Made by a program: the position numbers and the translations under genes. From Hallerella sp964397425 (GTDB lineage Bacteria; Fibrobacterota; Fibrobacteria; Fibrobacterales; Fibrobacteraceae), in assembly GCA_964397425.1 (NCBI GenBank), contig CAYNID010000019.1:1-23034 (forward strand): a stretch of DNA of 23,034 bases, given 5' to 3'. Below are positions 14,750 through 21,134 of the stretch, piece by piece (position 1 is the first letter of the stretch; each line of letters begins with the position of its first letter). A model generated the notes under the pieces. The model was given only the letters and a program-made list of their open reading frames with translations. It was not told where the DNA came from and did not search any database.

Positions 14750-15718
14750 TCAGGCTTCGATTCCGGCAAGTTTCTTGCCGATTTTCTCTGGCACCTGATT
14801 CGCGGCAAAGGTGTAAGCCACCTTAATCGCCTGTTCAATCGCCTTGGCGTCGGAACGGCCATGCGCGATGATGCCCGTACCTTTAAGTCCGAGCAAAAGG
14901 GCTCCTCCCGTGTTGCGGTAGTCCCACGCTTCGTTGAACTGCTTTCCGGCCGGCGTATCGATAACGCCGAAAGTCTTGGTGTGCAATTCGAAGAAGCCTT
15001 CGTACATTTTCAGCAAGACGTTTCCGACAAAGCCCGAACAGACCACGACATCCGATTCGCCAAGCAAGACATCACGCCCTTCGACGTTGCCGATGAAATT
15101 CACGGGAGCGTTTTTCAGAAGCTGGTACGCCTCTTGTACAGAAGCGGGGCCTTTCTTTTCTTCTTCGCCCATGTTCAACAGACCGACCTTCGGATTTTCA
15201 ATTCCGAGGTAAGCTTCGGCAAAAACGGAACCGGCCAGGGCGAAATCCTTGAGCACTGCCGGCTTTTCATCGACGTTCGCACCGGCATCGACAAGTACGC
15301 TGTGTCCTGTCGCGGTCGGGATGATGCAACCGATGGGCGGACGGGCGAAATTTTCACTGGTCCGTCCAAGAATCATCAGGCAAGAGGCCATCATGGCTCC
15401 GGAGTTGCCGGCGGAAACACTCGCCTGGACAAGGCCTTTCTTTTGAAGAGCGACGCAAGTGACAAGTCCAGAACGCTGTTTTTTGCGAAGGACTTCCGTC
15501 GGATGGTCATCCATGGCGACAAGTTCCGGCGCATCGACAACCTGAATCAGCTTGCCATTGTAACCGAACTGTTCCAATTTGGCTTTGACTTCGGCTTCGG
15601 GGCCGCAAAGGACCACGGCGAATTTTCCTTCGGACTGGTTGACGGCATTGATAGCCCCTTGGACCACGACGTCCGGAGCGTTATCACCGCCAAACGCATC
15701 TAGCGCAATGCTTATCAT
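14750..15718 (-). CDS. plsX: Phosphate acyltransferase PlsX
   Basis: A 322-aa soluble or peripheral enzyme that converts acyl-ACP to acyl-phosphate, the first step of phosphatidic acid synthesis with PlsY. The start MISIALDAFGGDNAPDVVVQGA is the family signature, and later conserved blocks include SAGNSGAMMA, RPPIGCIIPT, VLVDAGANVDEKP, NMGEEEKKG, NFIGNVEGRDVL and GFVGNVLLK. The ATG follows AAAGGAG by 8 nt; the longer frame overlaps rpmF and is not used. It lies 23 nt after rpmF in the conserved yceD-rpmF-plsX order. Confidence 0.96.
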   Translation of the reverse strand: MISIALDAFGGDNAPDVVVQGAINAVNQSEGKFAVVLCGPEAEVKAKLEQFGYNGKLIQVVDAPELVAMDDHPTEVLRKKQRSGLVTCVALQKKGLVQASVSAGNSGAMMASCLMILGRTSENFARPPIGCIIPTATGHSVLVDAGANVDEKPAVLKDFALAGSVFAEAYLGIENPKVGLLNMGEEEKKGPASVQEAYQLLKNAPVNFIGNVEGRDVLLGESDVVVCSGFVGNVLLKMYEGFFELHTKTFGVIDTPAGKQFNEAWDYRNTGGALLLGLKGTGIIAHGRSDAKAIEQAIKVAYTFAANQVPEKIGKKLAGIEA

Positions 15719-15741
15719 CGCGAACTCTCCTTTGATTGAAC

Positions 15742-15924
15742 TTAGGCTTCCTGTACGCGAACGACTTCGACGCCGTTGTAATATCCGCATACCGGGCAAA
15801 CGCGATGCGGACGCTTGACGGAACCGCAATGATCGCATGTGGCGAGAGCGGGCATTTCAAGCTTCCAATGCGTACGGCGCTTGTCACGACGGGCAGTCGA
15901 GGTTTTTCTTTTTGGTACGGCCAT
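15742..15924 (-). CDS. rpmF: 50S ribosomal protein L32 (zinc-binding form)
   Basis: A 60-aa ribosomal protein. It begins MAVPKRKTSTARRDKRRTHW, the normal L32 start. It keeps two Cys pairs, C30/C33 and C43/C46 (CDHCG, CPVCG), forming a zinc ribbon, so it is the Cys-containing (C+) type. AGGAG is six nt before the ATG. Its place between yceD and plsX is highly conserved across bacteria. Confidence 0.97.
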   Translation of the reverse strand: MAVPKRKTSTARRDKRRTHWKLEMPALATCDHCGSVKRPHRVCPVCGYYNGVEVVRVQEA

Positions 15925-15960
15925 TTTGAACTCCTAATCGTTCGGCTCGGATTTTTGGAA

Positions 15961-16485
15961 TCATCCGTTCGGACGTTCCATTTTGTCCTTGAGCGCTTTT
16001 AATTTTTCCCAACGGGGATCTTCTTTGGGAACTTCCGACTTTTCGCCGGCTTCCCAAACAAATTCCCTGTCCGGATTATCCTTGACCGGATGGAGCGGTT
16101 CCTGGAGAATCACCAGTTGCCGGACGCATTCAGTCACATCCACGTAATTCTGGGATTGCGGAACGCGGAATCCAAAGATTTCATCGTCCGAATCGTCCAG
16201 TTCCTGCCCCGCTAGTCCCGGAACCAGTTCCACCCAAAAATGGATGGGCGTTTCAAAGGGGCTGTCGAACAGCTCGAGTGTGCGGGAGCATTCCAAAACC
16301 TGTACCCCGGAAAGAGTTCCCGCGAGAAGCCACCGATTCGAACTTTCGGGAGAAACCGTCAGTTCGGCATCCAAGTCGCCCTTGACGCGGAGTTCTTCAA
16401 AAACGCCCGCATCGGAAACATCCTTTGCGAAGCAGACCTGCAACTGACCGTCACAGGAGGCTATTTTTGAAATCTCGATTCTCAA
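15961..16485 (-). CDS. yceD: DUF177 protein YceD (large-subunit rRNA accumulation factor)
   Basis: A 174-aa cytoplasmic protein of the DUF177/YceD family, linked in E. coli and plants to 23S rRNA accumulation. The C-terminal DPRWEKLKALKD motif, the acidic stretch LDDSDDEIF and the position just before rpmF identify it. The start is a TTG: an in-frame TAG lies 15 nt upstream, there is no in-frame ATG near the N-terminus, and no Shine-Dalgarno is present. A good promoter places the predicted transcription start about 3 nt before the TTG, so the mRNA may be nearly leaderless. It is the first gene of the yceD-rpmF-plsX group. Confidence 0.88.
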   Translation of the reverse strand: MRIEISKIASCDGQLQVCFAKDVSDAGVFEELRVKGDLDAELTVSPESSNRWLLAGTLSGVQVLECSRTLELFDSPFETPIHFWVELVPGLAGQELDDSDDEIFGFRVPQSQNYVDVTECVRQLVILQEPLHPVKDNPDREFVWEAGEKSEVPKEDPRWEKLKALKDKMERPNG

Positions 16486-16494
16486 GGTAGCGCA

Positions 16495-16523
16495 AATATA
16501 CTAGAAAAAAAGTTTTCGGTCAA
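16495..16523 (-). promoter_or_regulatory. Sigma-70-type promoter of the yceD-rpmF-plsX operon
   Basis: On the minus strand TTGACC (16523-16518), a 17-bp spacer and TATATT (16500-16495). Only nine nt separate TATATT from the TTG start codon. Confidence 0.65.
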
Positions 16524-16546
16524 CAAAACGGGGCGAAAAAGCCCCC
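16523..16546 (-). terminator. Intrinsic terminator of the regulator/lipoprotein unit
   Basis: On the minus strand GGGGC (16545-16541), a TTTTTC loop and GCCCC (16534-16530) are followed by GTTTTGTT. It lies about 20 nt past the lipoprotein stop and abuts the yceD promoter. Confidence 0.75.
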
Positions 16547-16566
16547 TCTTGCCTGTGTTTTTCCGC

Positions 16567-17925
16567 CTATTCACCGCTAAACCAGGCGGAATTGCTCAAA
16601 GAAGGCGGCGTATATGTAAAGCCTTGGTATTTGAGCGTGTCACCGGTGGGCAAATTGACGGGAACCACTTCAACGTAATCTTCCGGCGCGAAAAGCCCCG
16701 ATTTGAGACCGCGCAAGACCATTTCATCGCTTGAATAATACACAAACTCCTGCGTGTCCGGTGGCAAATTCGCCATGAAGATATTGTTGCAGGAACTGAC
16801 CGTTTTGAAGCGGCTCGTTCCCCGGAACCCCACCCGGATGCTGTAAGCCCAGCAAAGGGTGTCCCGCCGGGAAGACACGGCGTTGTCCGCCACCAAAAAG
16901 ACGGATCCCAGGAAGTTTGCCATCGGCGAAAGCGTGACGGTGCCAATGCGGACCACGTCCGGCGTCTCTTTCAAAACATCCTTTCCGATGTAAGGCGAAA
17001 CTCCCGACAAAACGTTCCCCAAAGAATCCCTGCCGCGGAATTCGACGCGGAACGAATCGCAGACAACCGTTTCGAGTAACGGCGCGGGAACGCTCCAGTT
17101 GCCGTCAAAATCGGAAAGCGCCTGGGTCACAAACGCCGAGCTGTCCACGACGCCAAATCCATAAAGATCGGTCACAACATGGACCGAAACGCCGCGCAAA
17201 GGCATTCCGTCCGCATCGGTCACCTTTCCGCTCAAGACTTTCGCCCGGGTCGGTTCAAGTTCGGAGAGGTTCCAACGGAGATTCCCAACGTCCAGCGTAT
17301 CGCCCGCCGAAAGGGATACGGAAAATTGCCGGACGATGGACGAATCCGCATACCCCGAATTCCGGAGCTTGGACAAAACGCCCGAATCCGCCGGAGCGAC
17401 TGTCAACTGGTAATCGCCCTCCGGAATTCCCAGCGAGAATGAATCCGGAGCGAAGATGTCGGCGAAGAAAGTCGTTGCGCCCAGGTAGACCAAAAAGTGC
17501 GAGCCCGCCACATTCGAAGCGTTCCCCGAAGATTCAAGGATTCCCCGGAGATGCGCCGGGCGTTGCAAGCGCACTTGCAGCCGTTCGGATTTTTTGGCGG
17601 ACACATTCCACAAGATTTGCGCCTGGGAAAGGGACGAATCCGCAGCCAGGTAGCGGAATTCCAAGTTCACCGTGTCGGCAAGCGAGCTGTCAAAGGCGAA
17701 CGAGCCGTCATCGGCAGTCGACGTTTCCACGAAAGCCGCCGGAGTGGCCGTGCGGGCGGAAACTTGCCGCACCAGAACACCGCGCGCCACGGAGCTGTCC
17801 GAAAGCAGAACGGTTCCCGCTATCGTATTTTCCGTATCCGTCGCCGTTCCGGAAACCTTTTCCGAAGAACAGGAGAGCAACGCGAAAATTCCGAGAAGTC
17901 CCCAGAAAAGTTTATTCATCTTCAT
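16567..17925 (-). CDS. Lipoprotein with carboxypeptidase-regulatory-like (Ig-like) beta repeats
   Basis: A 452-aa predicted lipoprotein. The signal MKMNKLFWGLLGIFALLSC has a lipobox LLSC with Cys19. The mature part is beta-rich. One carboxypeptidase-regulatory-like domain is near the start (IAGTVLLSDSSVARGVLV, then TSTADDGSFAFD) and another is near the middle (VLSGKVTDADGMPLRGVSVHV, then SDFDGNWSVPAP). The rest is unrecognised. The ATG follows GGAGG by 8 nt. It overlaps the TIGR02147 gene by 14 nt, so the two are translationally coupled. In Fibrobacter such lipoproteins often sit next to TIGR02147 genes as I recall, which I cannot check here. Function is unknown; an outer-membrane or surface role is likely. 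Confidence 0.75.
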   Translation of the reverse strand: MKMNKLFWGLLGIFALLSCSSEKVSGTATDTENTIAGTVLLSDSSVARGVLVRQVSARTATPAAFVETSTADDGSFAFDSSLADTVNLEFRYLAADSSLSQAQILWNVSAKKSERLQVRLQRPAHLRGILESSGNASNVAGSHFLVYLGATTFFADIFAPDSFSLGIPEGDYQLTVAPADSGVLSKLRNSGYADSSIVRQFSVSLSAGDTLDVGNLRWNLSELEPTRAKVLSGKVTDADGMPLRGVSVHVVTDLYGFGVVDSSAFVTQALSDFDGNWSVPAPLLETVVCDSFRVEFRGRDSLGNVLSGVSPYIGKDVLKETPDVVRIGTVTLSPMANFLGSVFLVADNAVSSRRDTLCWAYSIRVGFRGTSRFKTVSSCNNIFMANLPPDTQEFVYYSSDEMVLRGLKSGLFAPEDYVEVVPVNLPTGDTLKYQGFTYTPPSLSNSAWFSGE

Positions 17926-18787
17926 TGGGCAATCCTCCATCCTTTTCTTCGGCGACCGCTTTCTTTTCCAAGCTCCCCAGCTCTTTGGAAAGCGGGAAAA
18001 ACTGGATGTTCAGTTCACAGACCATCGATTCGCCCTCGTCGGAGCGGACAATGTCGACGACTTCTTTCCGGAAGGTGTCAATCTTGTGGATGATGCGTTC
18101 AAGGCCTTGCGCGGAAACACTCATCGTCGTACAAGAGACGTTGCGGCGTTCTGTGCTGTAATGGTCGATGGAAGCCTTTCCCAAATCCATCATCTTCTTT
18201 TGAAAGTCGTGGACAACAAACGGGGGAATTTCCCTGCCGCTTGCAATCGTCTTGTTCACCGATCTCCAAAAACCGTTTTCCATTTCGACTAGACCCAGGT
18301 TCGAAAGCAATTTCACCGCCTGTTTCGCCTGCGGAACGGAAATCCGCGGATTGAGGAAAAGCGCCAAATCCTGGTAGTTGTCCGAAATGTTCAACACGGA
18401 CAGCGCTTCGCGGACGGCGACGTAATACCATTCCCTGTAATACTCCAGCTGGTTGCGGGAAAGCGCCTTGGTCGACCGCGGCAAAAGCGCGGACATCTGT
18501 TCAAAAATGGTCTGCTTGGATTCTGGAGTCTCGGCATGGGTGAAGTCCACCATCAAGCTGAAATAACGCCCCTCCTTTTCGGAAAGGCCTAGCGCATGGA
18601 TGAACTTGGGAACCATTTGCGGCGTCAGGGACTTGCGTCCTTTGACCACATCCAGATAAAAACCGCTCGACGTGTAACCGGCGCGTTTCGCAAACGCCCG
18701 ATACGAAAAATAACGTTGCACGGATTTTCTGTACTCGTAGTAATCCTGCAAGTATTTTCTGTAATTGTAATAGGCGAACACGTTCAT
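17912..18787 (-). CDS. TIGR02147/DUF4423 family regulator-like protein
   Basis: A 291-aa protein of TIGR02147, a paralogous family first seen in Fibrobacter. It opens MNVFAYYNYRKYLQDYYEYRK, the family's standard start, which sets the ATG; 13 extra upstream codons are not used. Residues about 27-60 (FSYRAFAKRAGYTSSGFYLDVVKGRKSL) look like an Xre-type helix-turn-helix. The C-terminal DUF4423 part contains VSVPQAKQAVKLLSNLGLVEMENGFW-like winged-helix character (about 157-190). DNA binding is inferred, not shown. There is no Shine-Dalgarno; a TATATT box lies 9 nt before the ATG. It is first in a two-gene unit with the overlapping lipoprotein. Confidence 0.88.
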   Translation of the reverse strand: MNVFAYYNYRKYLQDYYEYRKSVQRYFSYRAFAKRAGYTSSGFYLDVVKGRKSLTPQMVPKFIHALGLSEKEGRYFSLMVDFTHAETPESKQTIFEQMSALLPRSTKALSRNQLEYYREWYYVAVREALSVLNISDNYQDLALFLNPRISVPQAKQAVKLLSNLGLVEMENGFWRSVNKTIASGREIPPFVVHDFQKKMMDLGKASIDHYSTERRNVSCTTMSVSAQGLERIIHKIDTFRKEVVDIVRSDEGESMVCELNIQFFPLSKELGSLEKKAVAEEKDGGLPNEDE

Positions 18788-18796
18788 GGACGTAAA

Positions 18797-18825
18797 AATA
18801 TAATTTCTCGTTTTTTTCGGGAACA
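18797..18825 (-). promoter_or_regulatory. Possible leaderless promoter of the TIGR02147 gene
   Basis: TATATT (18802-18797, minus strand) lies 9 nt before the ATG. The -35 position at 17-bp spacing is TGTTCC, which is part of a GGGAACACC repeat rather than a TTGACA-like box. Confidence 0.4.
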
Positions 18826-18946
18826 CCTTTCTGAATATTTTTTCAAGAAAGTGGCGAATTTTTCACAAAAGAACAGATTGGGAACACTTTCACGCAAACA
18901 GGGTGTACCACTTGACAAAAAATTTGCCTATTTTTAAGGAACACCC
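18819..18946. repeat. GGAACAC motif, three copies about 60 bp apart
   Basis: GGGAACACC begins at 18819, GGGAACACT at 18880 and AGGAACACC at 18937. All lie in the region between the divergent TIGR02147 and hydrolase-like genes. An inverse copy, GGGTGTACC (18901-18909), pairs 8 of 9 with GGAACACCC (18938-18946) around a TTGACA at 18912. They look like operator sites, possibly for the adjacent regulator. Confidence 0.45.
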
Positions 18947-18960
18947 AATCCCATCCCTGG

Positions 18961-18996
18961 ATCCCGCTCCACAGAACTGAGCGGGATTCTTTTTTT
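18961..18996 (+). terminator. Plus-strand terminator before the hydrolase-like gene
   Basis: ATCCCGCTC and GAGCGGGAT form a perfect 9-bp stem with a 9-nt loop, followed by TCTTTTTTT. No plus-strand gene lies upstream. It would end a short RNA from about 18920 or attenuate the next gene. Confidence 0.8.
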
Positions 18997-19021
18997 GCGC
19001 CCCATTTTCTATTTTTTCCCC

Positions 19022-19792
19022 GTGAATTTCGTCAAACGCATTTTTTTCAAAACGCTCCGGTTCGCGGCGATTATCGCCATCGTTTACCTTTGCCTCGTCG
19101 GTTATCTGCTCCTTTCTGAACGGCGACTCTCCTTTGCGCGGGCCGAGTCCGACAAAACGTCGGCAGATACTATCAAAGAATACGCCTTGCGCTGCCAAAC
19201 CAAAGACGGCAAATGGCTTCAGGGATGGGTTTCGAAAGATTCCCTGGCGCCGACGGTGCTGTATTTCGCCGACCGCGGGGAAGACGCTGCGACATTCCTC
19301 GCCCACGCAATGCGGATTCCGGGCTTCCGGTTTGCCGGATTCAATTACCGCGGTTCCGCCGGCAGCGAAGGGTCTCCCGGGGAAAAGCATTATGCCGAAG
19401 ACATCCGCGCCATGGTCGGCTGCGCAAACGCCGAGGGAGCCATTTTCTTAGGGCACGGGACAGGCGCCATCGCCGCTTACAATTCGTTCAAGAACGCCCT
19501 GGGCCGCGGCGCCGTTTTAGTGGACCCCGTCGAAAGCTTTGGCGATGCGCTGTCTTCCCGATACCGCGTATTCTTTCCCCGTTTTTTGAGCCGGACCAAA
19601 ACGCAGATGGAGTTCGATTCTTCCGCCGCGCCGCAAGCACTTGTCATTTTCGATGATCCCCGGAAAGGAGCCGGCGTTGAAAGCCTGATAAAAAACCACC
19701 CGGAAGCCTTCCACGTTCTCCGCCGCGACGGCGCTTCTTTGTTGGATGTTCTCGAAAAAGTTTTGGGCGAAATGTCGGCGGGAAGCCGCTGA
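19022..19792 (+). CDS. Alpha/beta-hydrolase-like membrane protein lacking the nucleophile serine
   Basis: A 256-aa protein from the GTG at 19022 (an upstream TTG at 18995 lies in the terminator's T-run and is less likely). An N-terminal transmembrane helix (about 12-32) is followed by a BEM46/YfhR-type alpha/beta-hydrolase fold: APTVLYFADRGEDAATFL, then FNYRGSAGSEGSPGEKHYAEDI, then FLGHGTGAIAAY. The nucleophile elbow, normally G-x-S-x-G, reads GHGTG (144-148), with Gly146 in place of serine. I cannot identify a catalytic His near the end with confidence. It may be a non-catalytic relative, or use another residue. There is no clear ribosome site. It is followed 64 nt later by two unrecognised genes. 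Confidence 0.75.
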   Translation: MNFVKRIFFKTLRFAAIIAIVYLCLVGYLLLSERRLSFARAESDKTSADTIKEYALRCQTKDGKWLQGWVSKDSLAPTVLYFADRGEDAATFLAHAMRIPGFRFAGFNYRGSAGSEGSPGEKHYAEDIRAMVGCANAEGAIFLGHGTGAIAAYNSFKNALGRGAVLVDPVESFGDALSSRYRVFFPRFLSRTKTQMEFDSSAAPQALVIFDDPRKGAGVESLIKNHPEAFHVLRRDGASLLDVLEKVLGEMSAGSR

Positions 19793-19856
19793 CCATTGTC
19801 ACAATCCGCCCTTTTTGTTAATTTTTGAATAAAACTTCCCTAGGCGAGGTCGAACG

Positions 19857-20504
19857 ATGGAAAGTTACAAGGCCAGAATGGATATTCGCGGATTTCTCCG
19901 CTTTCCCAAAGACTTGATGGAAAAGTTCAAGCTCAAAGACGTTTCCTATGCCGATGTTTTCGTAGACAAAATCGGCGGGCGCATTGGCATTGTCCCGACG
20001 AACAAACTCAAAGCGACTTCTTTTCGCCTTTTATCGTCTAACGGGACGGCGCTACTGTATCTCCGCGGCGCAATGAACAGCGTCGGAATGACGGTCGTCT
20101 CGGGCGATGTCCTTTTGTCCAAAGACGGAAACACTTTCGTTTTCCAAAATCAAAAGCGCGCTTCCAAAAAGACAGGCCCCTGGGAAATTTTCGCCTGCCG
20201 GAATTCCGCCGGGATTCCCATGGTTTCCATTGATCCGCGTGGAACGCTCATCCTCGACAAGCGCTGCGTTTTGGCTTTGGACACCGTCAAAAATTCCACA
20301 ATGACCCCGGAATACGATGGAAAGAAAAAAACGTTCACCCTGACTTTCGGCAAAAAAGGATTCGTCAATGTTCGCACCGTTGAAAGCCATGCGAACCTTT
20401 CGATGATGGGAACGTTCCATTCCTTTGGACTCCAGTTGCCCACCGCCCACACGCGCTATTGCGCCCAAATTTCCGGAAACGTTTTAAAATTCAAGCTGGT
20501 ATAA
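19857..20504 (+). CDS. Protein of unknown function with two AbrB-like beta segments
   Basis: A 215-aa soluble protein I do not recognise. The ATG follows GAGG by 7 nt. The N-terminal part (MDIRGFLRFPKDLMEKFKLKD, then IGGRIGIVPTN) has a strand-helix-strand look similar to SpoVT/AbrB proteins. A comparable run near the middle (VSIDPRGTLILDKRCVLALD) suggests an internal duplication. The remainder is beta-strand rich and basic (pI appears high). No signal peptide or membrane segment. The next gene starts 1 nt after its stop, so the two are coupled. Resemblance to AbrB is weak and visual. Confidence 0.7.
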   Translation: MESYKARMDIRGFLRFPKDLMEKFKLKDVSYADVFVDKIGGRIGIVPTNKLKATSFRLLSSNGTALLYLRGAMNSVGMTVVSGDVLLSKDGNTFVFQNQKRASKKTGPWEIFACRNSAGIPMVSIDPRGTLILDKRCVLALDTVKNSTMTPEYDGKKKTFTLTFGKKGFVNVRTVESHANLSMMGTFHSFGLQLPTAHTRYCAQISGNVLKFKLV

Positions 20505-20505
20505 T

Positions 20506-20922
20506 ATGGTTGAAACCTTTTCCGCTTTTTACTCCGTCCATTACAACTTCGCGGCTCTTTCCCTGTTGCTGCTGCTGATTGTCATTTTCCTGCTGACCAA
20601 GAAAAATTTCAAGGTGAGCTTGATTCTAATCGCCATCGACGTCGTGTTGAATGTTTTCATTTGGCAGCGCACAACGGGAAATGTTTGGACCGTCACGGAA
20701 ACTCCCTCAGAAGACAGCGCCTGGAGCATGCCGACTCCGAAGACTTACAAGTTTTACGCTCCGGACCACTGGATCATCGATACGGATGACGGTAAAAAAC
20801 TGCACTACTGCTGGGTCGAAGCGTATATGGAGAAATTCCTTTCCGTTGATTTTGTCGATAAACTTTGGGGAACGGACAAGGCGAAAAGCCTGCGCGAAGC
20901 CTCTGAAGAACGGATGCGGTAA
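20506..20922 (+). CDS. Small membrane protein of unknown function
   Basis: A 138-aa protein starting in TAATATG, one nt past the preceding stop. Two hydrophobic helices (about 14-31 and 37-54) precede a soluble part with many aromatic and acidic residues (FYAPDHWIIDTDDGKK, CWVEAYMEKFLSVDF). Topology places the C-terminal part on the same side as the N-terminus. I do not recognise the family. Coupling to the 215-aa gene suggests that the two act together. Confidence 0.65.
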   Translation: MVETFSAFYSVHYNFAALSLLLLLIVIFLLTKKNFKVSLILIAIDVVLNVFIWQRTTGNVWTVTETPSEDSAWSMPTPKTYKFYAPDHWIIDTDDGKKLHYCWVEAYMEKFLSVDFVDKLWGTDKAKSLREASEERMR

Positions 20923-20927
20923 GGGTG

Positions 20928-21131
20928 CAGTTTTAATTCGCAATTAAGGGTTTCTCACACCAAGATCCCAATTCCGATTGCAAACCGTTTCCGCTTCAAA
21001 ACGGACGGTCTGCGGCTTTAATTCGTAATTCCGAATTAAAATCACAGCCACCACGGAGAGTTTCCCATTCTCAGCCCAATTCCTCATTCCTCATTCCTCA
21101 TTTCTAATTTCTAATTCCTAATTTCCAATCA
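20928..21131. repeat. Repeat-rich interval between convergent genes
   Basis: It contains TTAATT/AATTAA around CGC (about 20933-20947), GGGTTTCTCACACCAAG (20948-20964), a CCGTTT/AAACGG hairpin (20985-21004), a perfect TTTAATTCG/CGAATTAAA hairpin (21017-21040), and a run of 'attcctc/attcctaattt' (21080-21131). Together these may serve as a two-way terminator for the 138-aa gene and putP. Related pieces occur at 2977-3160 and 22738-23034. Confidence 0.55.
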
Positions 21132-21134
21132 CCA

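Noticed and set aside
13203..14798. 531-codon plus-strand open frame opposite fabG and fabD
   Set aside because: fabG and fabD are unmistakable on the minus strand; the long opposite frame is a by-product of codon bias and has no ribosome site or family resemblance.
18912..18940. Standard sigma-70 promoter at TTGACA
   Set aside because: At 17-bp spacing the -10 position reads TAAGGA, a poor match, and the TATTTT box is only 11 bp away. It is mentioned in a finding but not listed as a promoter.
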